A DNA stretch of 64,000 nt from Antilocapra americana. Its lineage: Eukaryota > Chordata > Mammalia > Artiodactyla > Antilocapridae. Under the pieces are notes generated by a model. The model ran no database searches and was not told where the DNA came from. It was given only the letters and a program-made list of their open reading frames with translations. The stretch spans positions 31,007,232-31,071,231 of the forward strand of contig ML661885.1 in assembly GCA_007570785.1 (NCBI GenBank). Direction: 5' to 3'. Position numbers and translations under genes: made by a program. This document shows positions 10,322-20,760 of this stretch, piece after piece. Within the stretch, counting starts at the first letter, position 1, and every line of letters starts with the position of its first letter.

Positions 10322-11703
10322 TGCTGAAGAAGCTGAAGTTGAACGGTTCTATGAAGACCTACAAGACCTTTTAGAACTAACACCCATAAAAGATGTACTT
10401 TCATTATAGGGGACTGGAATGGGAAAGTAGGAAGTTAGGAAACACCTGGAGTAACAGGCAAATTTGGCCTTGTAGTACAGAATGAAGCAGGGCAAAGGCT
10501 AATAGAGTTTTGCCAAGAGAACACACTGGTCATAGCAAACACTCTCTTCCAACAACACAAGGGAAGACTCTACACATGGACAACACCAGATGGTCAACAC
10601 TGAAATCAGATGGATTATATTCTTTGCAGCCAAAGATGGAGAAGCTCTATACAGTCAGCAAAAACAAGACCCAGAGCTGACTGTGGCTCAGATTGTGAAC
10701 TCCTTATTGCCAAATTCAGACTTAAATTGAAGAAATTTTGGAAAACCACTAGATCATTCAGGTATGACCTAAATCAAATCCCTTATGATTATATAGTGGA
10801 AGTGAGGAATAGATTTAAGAGGTGGCAAGAATACACAGAAGAACAGTACAAAAAAGATCTTCACAACCCAGATAATCATGATGGTGACCACTCACCTAGA
10901 GCCAGACATCCTGGAATGTGAAGTTAAGTGGACCTTAGAAAACATCACTATGAACAAAGCTAGTGGATGTGATGGAATTCCAGTTGAGCTATTTCAAATC
11001 CTGAAAGATGATGCTGTGAAAGTGCTGCACTCAACACGTCAGCAAATTTGTAAAATGCAGCAGTGGCCACAGGACTGGAAAAGGTCAGTTTTCATTCCAA
11101 TCCCAAAGAAAGGCAATGCCAGAGAATGCTTGAACTACCACACAATTGCACTCATCTCACCCGCCAGTAAAGTAATGCTCAAAATTCTCCAAGCCAGGCT
11201 TCAGCAATATGTGAACTGTGAACTTTTAGATGTTCAAGCTGGTTTTAGAAAAGGCAGAGGAACCAGAAATCAAATTGCCAACATCTGCTGGATCATCAAA
11301 AAAGCAAGAGAGTTCCAGAAAAACATCTATTTCTGCTTTATTTACTATGTCAAAGCCTTTGACTATGTGGTTCACAATAAACTGTGGAAAATTCTTCAGG
11401 AGATGGGAATACCAGACCATTTGACCAGCCTCTTGAGAAACCTGTATGCATGTCAAGAAACAACAGATAGAATTGGACATGGAAAAACACAGTGGTTCCA
11501 AATAAGAAAAGGAGTGCATCAAGGCTATATATTGTCAATCTGCTTATTTAACTTATATGCAGAGTACATCATGAGAAATGCTGGGCTGACTTGAAGCACA
11601 AGCTGGAATCAAGATTGCAGGTAGAATTATCAATAAATTCAGATATGCAGATGACACCACCCTTATGGCAGAAAGACAAGAGGAACTAAAAAGCCTCTTG
11701 ATG
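10322..11703 (+). mobile_element. BovB LINE, inverted 5' segment with internal deletion
   Basis: Plus-strand BovB ORF sequence. Endonuclease-domain end: 'ggggactggaatgggaaagt' near 10409 and the 103-codon frame 10610-10921 (DYILCSQRWRSSIQSAK, ADCGSDCELLIAKF). Reverse transcriptase: the 238-codon frame 10878-11594 (ASGCDGIPVELF, QAGFRKGRGTRNQIANICW, FIYYVKAFDYV, where the usual RT Asp is Tyr), then RYADDTTLMAE at about 11639-11671 after a frameshift. About 0.55 kb expected between the endonuclease and RT parts is missing at about 10816-10820. Expression is not possible. The segment ends at 11703 exactly where the minus-strand half begins in element coordinates, with about 34 bp of overlap. Confidence 0.92.
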
Positions 11704-12398
11704 TGATATAGAGATGTTCATAAATCCACTATAGCTGTCATTCCAGATTATGGCAGTAAGAGTAGGAAATAAATACTTGGAGAGAAGCAAAGATAGAGAG
11801 TCCAAGAAATATTGATCTAATGTTTCAGATTATTCTCACCCCAAACCCCTCTTTTTCTAATCATGTCAGTGACTAAATTTCTATTGTGTTAAATCAAAAA
11901 AGGGTCATTCTTACATGTTAAAGAAGACTGGTTAATCTAGAAAGTGACGTCTGATAAGTGTGGCAAGTGGCTGAATTTAGCAAGGACAGAATAGTTTACT
12001 ATGACTTCAGATTTCATATATCTCCCTAAGTAGTAATCCACCATAGCCAGCTGAATAATTCTCTTTTGCAGTTTAGGGGCTCAAGGCATCTAGCCACTGT
12101 CTCTGTAATGTTAGGAAATTTTCTAGAATAGAGTCAATAGTTTTGCATGTTTTAGGTGCTTGTTTTGATAAGCAACCACTTAAAGTTTTAAATTCACACA
12201 AAGGTACACTCTCTTGCAAACGTAAATACACATACCAACAAGAACATGATGGAACATCTAAACCACAATGGAAGTGGATTTAGACATCAATGTATAAATG
12301 TTATAGAAAAACACATATAGAAAATGTATATGTTTTGTAATCAATTTCAGTTTATTTTGTTTCTTTGAGCCAGTAACTAACTGACAAATGCCTTTTCA
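11704..12398. other. Unassigned AT-rich sequence
   Basis: No gene, RNA or repeat that I recognise. Confidence 0.4.
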
Positions 12399-12610
12399 GG
12401 GCTTCCCAGATGGCACAATTGGTAAAGAATCTACCTGCCAATGAAAGGGACAAAAGAGATACCAGTTTAGTCCCTGGGGTGGAAAGATCCCCTGGAAGAG
12501 GAAATGGCAACCTACCCCAGGATTCTTGCCTGGAAAATTCCATGAATAGAGGAGCTGGCAGGCTATAGTCCATGGGGTCACAAAGAATCAGACATGACTG
12601 AGCACATAGG
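12399..12610 (+). mobile_element. Bov-tA SINE
   Basis: Full-length sense copy: head 'gggcttcccagatggcacaa', body 'gaggaaatggcaac' and tail 'cagacatgactgagcac'. About 15% diverged from the usual sequence by eye. The minus-strand frames over it (to 12684) are complement artefacts. Confidence 0.93.
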
Positions 12611-12757
12611 CATACACTCCTTTTAACAAATGTCATGGTATGAATAAGAAAGTATGGAAGGGCCAGCTCAAATATGTTGAACAAAAACAGTTACTTCCTC
12701 ACAGATGACTTGGTTTGAACTACCATTTTAACAGGAAGGCAAGATCCTGGTTAGAAC

Positions 12758-13274
12758 TGTCAGGTTAGTTTTTCGCCCTCAGTTCTTGTTTCCTTGTAGT
12801 AAGGAATTAGAACAACAGACTAGTTACAGATCAAGCAGGCGGGATTTATTAAGCAGGCAGCAAGCAGTCTTTGACTTGTTTTCACAAAGGATTGTAATGG
12901 CATACTAGTCAGAGCTCAAGCAGGCAGGAGCAGGTGGCCTGCAATACACTCAGGAAACATGAAAGGGAACCAATCCCCTCAGAAGTAGTCCTGACTTTTG
13001 GACTTCTTTTGTCTCTTCCTTTTGGTGGTTCTGGAGGCTTGATTGGTTATTCCCCAAGCAAATTAGGACTTATACCCACATGTATTCAAGACCAGTTAGG
13101 GAAGGGAGTTTATTTGGATATGTTTTCCCACCAGAGGGTCTCACTCCAGTCCAAGGCTTCCCCTTTTTGTGAGCTTCTCCCTTTCTTTGTTCTTTTCTCA
13201 GGTATTTTTTTCTAGTCACTGTTTTGCTCAACCACCATTTTGAATTCCATATTCCTTACTTTAACTGCCTAACA
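12758..13274 (-). mobile_element. Probable solo ERV LTR
   Basis: A 517-bp block bounded by TGTCAGGTTA at the left and TGCCTAACA at the right, the short inverted TG...CA ends typical of LTRs. On the minus strand it carries an AATAAA signal (complement TTTATT at 12845-12850) about 90 bp before its 3' end, as expected at an R/U5 border. Immediate flanks are gaac (12754-12757) and gaat (13275-13278), a near 4-bp duplication compatible with a class I ERV. No internal retroviral sequence adjoins either side. The 93-codon frame at 12934-13215 lies wholly inside and has no domain. Family not assigned. Confidence 0.62.
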
Positions 13275-13904
13275 GAATTCACTTGAAGGGATCAACAGTT
13301 TTGCTGTGTAGTTATTAGCCTTCGGTTCATTCCGAACAACAGCCAGATGTCTAGTTTAACTCTTCAGATAAAATTGAAAAGAATGTGGATTAATCAGAGG
13401 AAACTCATTGTCACCTAAAGGGAAAAAAACATAAAGAAAATCTTCGAAGCACCTGTTATGCAAATGATAAACAAGGACCAGAGTATTTATTTGTGTGTAA
13501 TACAAAAGCAGTAAAGATGAAAACAATGAGCAAGCTCTGCAATACCTTCATAAATATGAAGTCAGAATAAAATGAGAGTCTATAAGTTGTGTAACATCCT
13601 TTGGCTTAGTCACCAATTAGGTCTGATTTTTAACATTTTCAAAATTTTCACTTTTTACTCTAAGGATAAAATGCATATATAGCAAAGTTGAATCATTTCC
13701 TTTATATAATTTTTAGGTATTAAAAGAAATTTTAGAGTAGTGTTTTGTTTGTAGAAAAATTGGGTGGAGAATGCTGAGATTTCCAGATACTCATTTTGAA
13801 TCCTTGTGATTTCCACTATTTATTAACAACTTGCTCTTGTGTGCTACGTGTGTTAAAATTGATGAGAAAATATTGATACATTATTTTTAACTGAAGTGCA
13901 TAAT
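13275..13904. other. Unassigned AT-rich sequence
   Basis: No recognisable gene or repeat. Confidence 0.4.
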
Positions 13905-14715
13905 TTACATTAGGGTTCATTATTTGTGTTGGGTTACAATTCTGTTGGTTTTGACAACTGCATAATGTCTTGTATCTGTCATTACAGTATTGTACAGAAC
14001 AATTTCATTGCCCTAACAATGCCCTGTGTGGTGTCTGTTCATCCCTCCTACATCTCTCCTTGCAATCTTGGGTATTTTTAGTGCTTCTACAATCTCTTTT
14101 CCAGAGTGTCATTTATTTGGAATCATATACTAAGTATCAATACTTTTTCAGGAGAGCTTCTTTGACTTAGGAATATGTGTTTATGGTTCCTCTGTGCATT
14201 TTAGTGACTTAATAGTTCTTTTATCACTGAATAATATACTATTGTGTTGATGTACCACAGTTTGTCTATTCATCTATTGAAGGACCTCTTGATTGCTTCT
14301 AGCTTTTAGCAATTAAGAATAAAGATGCTTTAAACATTTGTGTTCAGGTTTTTGTGGATATAAATTTTCAACGTATCTGAGTAATAATCTAGGTGTGTAA
14401 TCACTGGACCATATGGCAAGACTATATTTAACTTGGCAAGAAATTGTCAAACTATGTTCCAAAGTGGCTATACCATTTTGCATTCTCACAAGCAATTGGT
14501 TAGTTCCTGTTTTTCCAGTTCCTCCTACATTTTCAATCTTGTCAGTATTTTGGATGTTAGATATTCTAATAGCTGTGTAATGGTTTCCCATTGTTTAAAT
14601 TTGTAATTCTCAAATGTTTTATGATGGTGAGCATCTTTTCATATGTTTATTTGCCATCTGTCTGTCTTCTTTAGTGAGTTGTCTGTTCATATCTTTTGAC
14701 CACTTTTTAATTTGA
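13905..14715 (-). mobile_element. Old L1 LINE, 3' end, antisense
   Basis: Complement of an L1 3' end: 'gtattgtacagaacaatttc' (13989), 'ttccagagtgtcatttattt' (14100), 'ttctagcttttagcaatta' (14297), 'ggctataccattttgcatt' (14466) and 'tttgccatctgtctgtctt' (14650). Interrupted on its right side by another L1 3' end. No open frame. Confidence 0.82.
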
Positions 14716-15715
14716 TTTTTTTACCAACTTTATTGAAATATAAATGGCAAATTAAAATTGTACATATTTAAGATGGGACTATAATATACATATAGAATAT
14801 AATCATCAGAATGAAGCTAATTAACATATTGATCACCTTACATAGTTACCATTCTTGCCCTTCCATCCTTCCTTTTTTCCTTTTTTCTTTCTTTATTTTA
14901 CTTTATCACTTATGACCTACCCTCTCAGCAAATCTCAGTTACACAATATACTATTCTTACCAACAGTCACACTGCTGTATATTAGATCTGCAGAACAAAT
15001 TCATCTTGAAAAACTGAAACTTTGAACCCTTTAACCAACTTCTTTCCATTTTATCCTCCCACAACCCCTGATAACCAACACCATACTTTCTGGTTTTATG
15101 AGTTTGAGTTAGTTTCCACTTATAAGGTAAGGTGAGATGCTCTGTCATGTCCTACTCCTTGCAGCCCCATGGACTGTCGTCCTCCAGGTTCCTCTGTCCG
15201 TGGAATTCTCCAGGCAAGAATACTGAAGTGGGTTGCCATGCCATCCTCAGGGGAATCTTCCCAACTCAGGGATTGACCTCACATCTCTTATGTCTCCTGC
15301 ACTGGCAGACAGATTCTTTACCAGTAGCATCACCTGGAAAGCCTACAATATTTTTCTTTGGGTGTCAAGCATATTTCACTTAACATAATGTCCTCCAAGT
15401 TTACAAATGGCAAATTTTCTTCTTTTTGAAAAAAATAATATTTCATTATATGTTTATAAATATTTATTACATATGTATTATATTTTTCATTCATATGTTG
15501 ATGAATATTTAGGTTTTATTCATATCTTGATAATTACAAATAATGCTAAAAGGGAAATGAGAGTAGAAATATATCTTTGATGTGCTAACTTCATTTTCTC
15601 TGAATATATACCAAGAAGTGGGATTTCTGCATTATTTATAAGGTCAAGATTATCAGATACTTACGTATTACAAAAGTTGTATATAATTAATAATTTTAAT
15701 TTTGGACCCTTTTCG
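14716..15715 (-). mobile_element. Second old L1 3' end, antisense, split by a SINE
   Basis: Starts with the complement of a common L1 3' terminus ('accaactttattgaaatata', 14723) and runs through 'gtatattagatctgcagaa' (14976) to 15130. It resumes after a Bov-tA with 'catatttcacttaacataat' (15369) and 'gaagtgggatttctgcatta' (15616). The neighbouring L1 at 13905-14715 breaks off where this one starts. Confidence 0.8.
15131..15345 (-). mobile_element. Bov-tA SINE
   Basis: Antisense copy: 'tgtcatgtcctactccttgc', then 'ggcaagaatactgaagtggg', ending at 'cacctggaaagcc'. Inserted in the L1 3' UTR relic, so younger than it. Confidence 0.93.
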
Positions 15716-17488
15716 TTGTGTTGGAATGTTTTCTTCTCTTACTATTTTCACTATTTAAAAAATGCCTTAACTGCATAGATAATTAATATAAACTAAATTA
15801 TTAATCTGCTTCTAAATCATATTTATAAATTTATATTAAAAACAATAAGCTTTTATATATATTTCTGTATTTCTTCTATTTTAATCTTACAATTTAACTT
15901 GAATATATATATATGTATATTTTATAGTTTCTAATTTCTATAATTTGCTTTTATGAAAAAATCTCTTACATTTGCCCAGTGTAAGAAAAGTTTTAACATT
16001 ATTTTTAAAACATTTATTTCTATTGATGTCAGGATATAATTCTTTAGTCAAACCAATTTGCTTTTAAAATATATGAATTGAATTTAGTGATAGCATTTTT
16101 AATGTTTCAATTTAAATGTAAAACTGACTGCAGGGAAACAACTTGTAACCAAGCTATGTACACCATTCTTTTATTTTTAAGATAGCTGTTTCTATAAAGT
16201 AAATTCTATTAAACTTAAATATGAAGGATGTTAAATGATCACAGTTTGAGAATGAACAAAATGCTATGTTTGAAATTAAATTGTGTTTTACAAAGGTTAA
16301 ATGAGCCATTTCTTAATGGTTCTTAGAAGATATAACAGGGATATTTCTAAAATAATTGAGGAGTATTTTAAACAGTAAGTGAAAATTAATTTACCAAGTG
16401 CTATGTGATGCAGGAACGTGAACAGTGGGTCTAATAATTTTGTCTATTAGTGATAAACTAGTAGGTTAATCTCTAATTCATTTTTAGAGTTATCTCATTA
16501 ATATCTTAATTAAATACATAATAGAATTTGATGAGGTATTATCAGGTTTTACACCAAGATGTTTTTCTATGCATAATTTGAAAAACTGAGGAAGAAATGT
16601 TCATTTGAAATATAATCTAAAAGGAATATTAGACCATTTGAGAACTTGCTATTTGATCCTTGGCCACATGAGCAGCAGTATTTATCCTTTCCTTGATACT
16701 GCTTCTTGATTTTTGGAGATGTTATAATCTCTAACTTACAACAATACAACCCTTAGGGAGTCTCAATGAATATTTTTACTTGAAGGAATATGGAGCAAAG
16801 GTTTCAGAGTAAAGGCCAACTTAAAAGTTGATTCTTCATCTCCATTAATTACTACCTGAATAAACATGGTAAGTGTTGCCAGTTAATGTACATGATTATC
16901 CAGTGCTAGTGAAAATACTTACCTTAGGAGGAAAAACTCTCTTGCTTACTTTACCCTCTTTATAGTCTCTATTCCTTGGGCCTATCAGTATACTATTCAT
17001 TACTATCTATGTTCTCCTGAGACTTTATGAGATCGTTTGAAATTTAAATCATAGTACAGTATTGAAAAAGAGAGAATCATGGATTTGAAGCAAGTAATAT
17101 TTTTCAGGCTGAGCACAGTAACCTGAACTATTCCGAAAATATACATAAAAATTAGGTAGAAAATAAACATTATTGCCAAAATGTTAGGAGAAATGCATAT
17201 CCTGTCGATGACTTTGAGATTTAGAGGCAAATGTGAGCATAGATCCCTCTTGTGAAATATTTACACCTATATGCAGGGCAACGATTGCTGTAAACTTGAC
17301 AGAGAATTCTTGGAGTTTGGCCTTTGGGAGGAGCAGAGGTTTTCTGTTATTTAGGTAGCTAGATTCAATCATAAAGTGCAGCCAAAAATCCTGGGCTTTT
17401 GCTTCTCTAGTTTATTTTATATAAGCTCTTAGCTAACTCTGTAAAGTTCATTCTTTTTGAATACCTAGAATAGTTTTCATTTCCCTCT
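15716..17488. other. Unassigned AT-rich sequence
   Basis: About 1.8 kb, rich in TA and TTT runs. Frames at 16567-16749, 17003-17230 and 17184-17372 are short and show no domain. No RNA gene or repeat that I recognise. Confidence 0.4.
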
Positions 17489-17697
17489 GTTGTTGTTTAG
17501 TCACTAAATTTTGTCCTACTCTTTGCAACCCCAAGGACTGTAGTCTGCCAGTCTTCTCTGCCCATGGGATTTCCCAGGCAAGAATACTGGAGTGGGTTGC
17601 CATTTCCTACTCCAGGGGATCTTCCCAACCCAGGGATTGAACCAATGTCTTCTGCTTGGCAGGCAGATTCTTTGCCATTGAGCCACCAGGGAAGGCT
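17489..17697 (-). mobile_element. Bov-tA SINE
   Basis: Antisense copy from a (TTG)n start through 'tttgcaaccccaaggactg' and 'ggatcttcccaacccaggga' to 'gagccaccagggaaggc'. Confidence 0.94.
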
Positions 17698-18829
17698 TTA
17701 TTTTCCTTTACTGAAATATAAATCTAAAATTTAAAATGAGTCAAAGTGAATAAGAACACATTGCTCAACATATTTGAAAGAATAACTGTGACATATATTT
17801 AAGTATGTTATTACAACATAAAGTAAGTTAGAAGACAAAACTTTGAAATCAGGCAAACCTGAGTTATGATTCTGGTTGAGCCTTGGACAAATTCTGTAAG
17901 TTATTTAATCAACGTTTTGTTCTTATTATTCTAACTACAGCTTTTAAAGAACAAAATATTTGAATTTTGGTAAGATCAACTTATTTTTTTCCATTGATTA
18001 ATTTTTCATAATGTATTTTAAAAATTCATCAAAATACCTTAGGACACCTAAATTTTCTCCTATGATGTCTTTTAAAATTATATAGTTTTACGTTTTACAT
18101 GAAGGCCAAGGTACATGTTGAGTTAATTTTCATTCAAGATGTTAGGCATGCATCTAGATTCTTTTTTTTTTTTTTAATGCAGGGACATTTAATTTTCCCA
18201 GCATCATTTACTAGGCTATCATTTCTCCATTGGATTGTCATTGTACCTTTATCGTATAGAAACAGACCGAATTTGTGTGGGTCTGTTTCTCAGATCTCTA
18301 TTCTGTTCCACTGATTATTATATCTATTCTTTTTCCAATGCCACACCAGCTTGATTATAGTAGCTTTATAGTAAGTTATGAAATTGACTGGTCCTCCAAA
18401 CTTGCTTTACTTTCCCAGTGTTATATTGATTTTTTATATATTTTATTTACAAATAAACATTGAATTGTTTTGTTAATATCTACAAAATAGCTTTATAATA
18501 TTTTATTTGGGATTATACTGAATCTGTAGCTCAATTTGGGAAGAACTTGCATATTAACAGTGTTTAATATGTTTGCGTATTAACATATTTGCTTATCAGA
18601 ACATGGAATGTATTTCTACCTCTTTATGTGGTCTATTTTTTGTGTTATTTTAAAAGGTATGTATGTTTTTTAAAGTTCAAATTCAGTTATTCATTGGTGG
18701 TATAAAAGAAAGCAGTTAACTTTTACATAATGATCTCATAACTTGTGACCTAACTGTGCTTGCTTAACTAGTTCCAGGAGTTATAGTTTCAGGAGTTTGG
18801 GGTAATCAGTTCTTTAGGAATTTCTTCAT

Positions 18830-18842
18830 AAACAGTTATGCC
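18830..18842 (+). repeat. Left target-site duplication of twin-primed L1
   Basis: aaacagttatgcc, matching aaatagttatgcc at 20092-20104 with one mismatch. Confidence 0.85.
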
Positions 18843-19090
18843 TTCATTGGCTATTATTTTCTCCGATTTTGAAGGCTGTCTTTTCACCTTGCTTATAGTT
18901 TCCTTTGTTGTGCAGAAGCTTTTAATTTTAATTAGGTCCCATTTGTTTATTCTTGCTTTTATTTCTGATATTCTGGGAGGTGGGTCATAGAGGATCCCGC
19001 TTTGGTTTATGTCGGAGAGTGTTTTGCCTATGTTATCCTCTAGGAGTTTTATAGTTTCTGGTCTTATGGTTAGATCTTTGATCCATTTTG
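18843..19090 (-). mobile_element. Young L1 (bovine type), inverted 5' segment
   Basis: Complement of ORF2 sequence ('ttcattggctattattttct' to 'ttgatccattttg'). The same stretch stands in normal order in the L1 copy at 37421-38700 (about 38440-38690), where it joins directly to the sequence that here lies in the opposite orientation from 19091 onward. This is the inverted part of a twin-primed insertion. Confidence 0.9.
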
Positions 19091-20091
19091 AATCTCAAAA
19101 ATATACAAGCAACTCCTGCAGCTCCATTCTAGGAAAATAAACGACCCAATCAAAAAGTGGGCCAAAGAACTTAACACACATTTCTCCAAAGAAGACATCA
19201 AAATGGCTAAAAACACATGAAAAGATGCTCAACATCACTCATTATCAGAGAAATGCAAATCAAAACCACAATGAGGTACCACTTTACACCAGTCAGAATG
19301 GCTGCAATCCAAAAATCTACAAGCAATAAAAGCTGGAGAGGATGTGGAGAAAAGGGAACCCTCTTACACTGTTGGCGGGAATGCAAACTAGTACAGCCAC
19401 TATGGAAAACAGTGTGGGGATTCCTTTAAAAACTGAAAATAGAACTGCCATATGACCCAGAAATCCCACTGCTGGGCATCCACACCGAGGAAACCAGAAT
19501 TGAAAGAGACACGTGTACCCCAGTGTTCATCGCTGCATTGTTTACAATAGCCAGGACATGGAAGCAACCTAGATGCCCATCAATTGACGAATGGATAAGA
19601 AAGCTGTGGTACATATACACAATGGAATATTACTCAGCATTAAAAAAAAAAAATTCATTTGAAGCAGTTCTACTCAGGTGGACGGAACTGGAGCCTATTA
19701 TCGAGAGTGAAGTAAGCCAGAAGGAAAAACAACAATACAGTATACTAACGCATATATATGGAATTTAGAAAGATGGTAAGGAGAACCCTGCATGCGAGAC
19801 AGCAAAAGGAATGCAGATGTATAGAACAGACTCGTGGACTCTGTGGAAGAGGGCAAGGGTGGGATGATATGGGAGAATGGCATTGAAACATGTTAATTAT
19901 CATATGTGAAATCAATCGCCAGCCCAGGGTTGATTCTGGGTGCTGGTGCACCGAGATGTCCCAGGGGGAGGAAATCGGGAGGGAGGAGGGAGGGGGGTTC
20001 TGGAGGGGGAGCATATGTAAACCCATGGTGGTTTCATGTCATTGTATGGCAAAACCAACACAACAAAAAAAAAAAGGAAAAATAAATAAAT
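19091..20091 (+). mobile_element. Young L1 (bovine type), sense 3' segment
   Basis: Starts at 'aatctcaaaaatatacaagc', runs through the end of ORF2 (readable frames 19217-19429 and 19523-19768, including [17 protein letters not shown] and KLWYIYTMEYYSALKKK) and the G-rich 3' UTR (about 19970-20010), and ends in an A-rich tail at 20065-20091. ORF2 is 5'-truncated, so the copy is dead. It lies inside the older antisense L1. Confidence 0.95.
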
Positions 20092-20104
20092 AAATAGTTA
20101 TGCC
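20092..20104 (+). repeat. Right target-site duplication of twin-primed L1
   Basis: aaatagttatgcc; partner of 18830-18842. Confidence 0.85.
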
Positions 20105-20396
20105 ATCTGCAAATAAAGATAATTTGGGGGTCAGTTTTATTTGCTTTTTTGTTTTTTGATTTCCAGTCTGTATACATTTTTATTTCTTGTTGTATTTTCC
20201 TACTTATGAACTCTTGTTGAGTGTTGACTAGGAGTAGTGAGAGAAGACAGCTTTTTTTGTTCATGATCTTTGGAGGAAAGCACCTAGTTTCTCACTATTA
20301 AATTTGTTGTTAAATGTATGGTTTTATAAATAATCTTTGATAATTTAAGGGTTTTTCTCTATCCATATTCACTGATAACTTTTGTCATGGATGCTC

Positions 20397-20760
20397 TGTT
20401 AGTTTATTTGGGCTGATATAACAGAATATCATAGACTGGGTGGCTTATAAACACAAAAATTTATTTCTCACACTTCTGGTGGCTGAGAAATCTAAGTTAA
20501 AGTATCCAGTAGATATGGTGTCTGATGAGAACTCACTTCTTGTTTCATAAATGATTATCCTTTTGTGTCTTCAAATGGTGGAAATGGAATGGGAGTTCTT
20601 TTGGTTCTCTTTTATAAAAGTACTATTAATCCCATTTATAAGAGCTTCACTGCCATGACTGAATTACTTCCCAAAGGCCCTCTATCCTGTAATATCATAT
20701 TGGAGGGCAGGGTTTCAATGTATGCATTTGGGAAAGGCATAACATTCAGTTTACAGAATA
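20397..20760 (-). mobile_element. MaLR-type LTR, antisense
   Basis: 'tgttagtttatttgggctga', 'catagactgggtggctta' (20430), 'aatttatttctcacacttct' (20458) and 'aattacttcccaaaggccct' (20662): complement of the LTR family seen in sense at 1711. It interrupts the older L1 relic. The 79-codon frame at 20565-20804 is spurious. Confidence 0.68.

Noticed and set aside
10878..11594. 238-codon reverse-transcriptase frame as a possible host gene
   Set aside because: It is BovB RT. The endonuclease-RT linker is deleted, the frame breaks before the catalytic Tyr-Ala-Asp-Asp box, and the segment is inverted relative to its 3' end.
12934..13215. 93-codon frame
   Set aside because: Inside the solo LTR; no domain.
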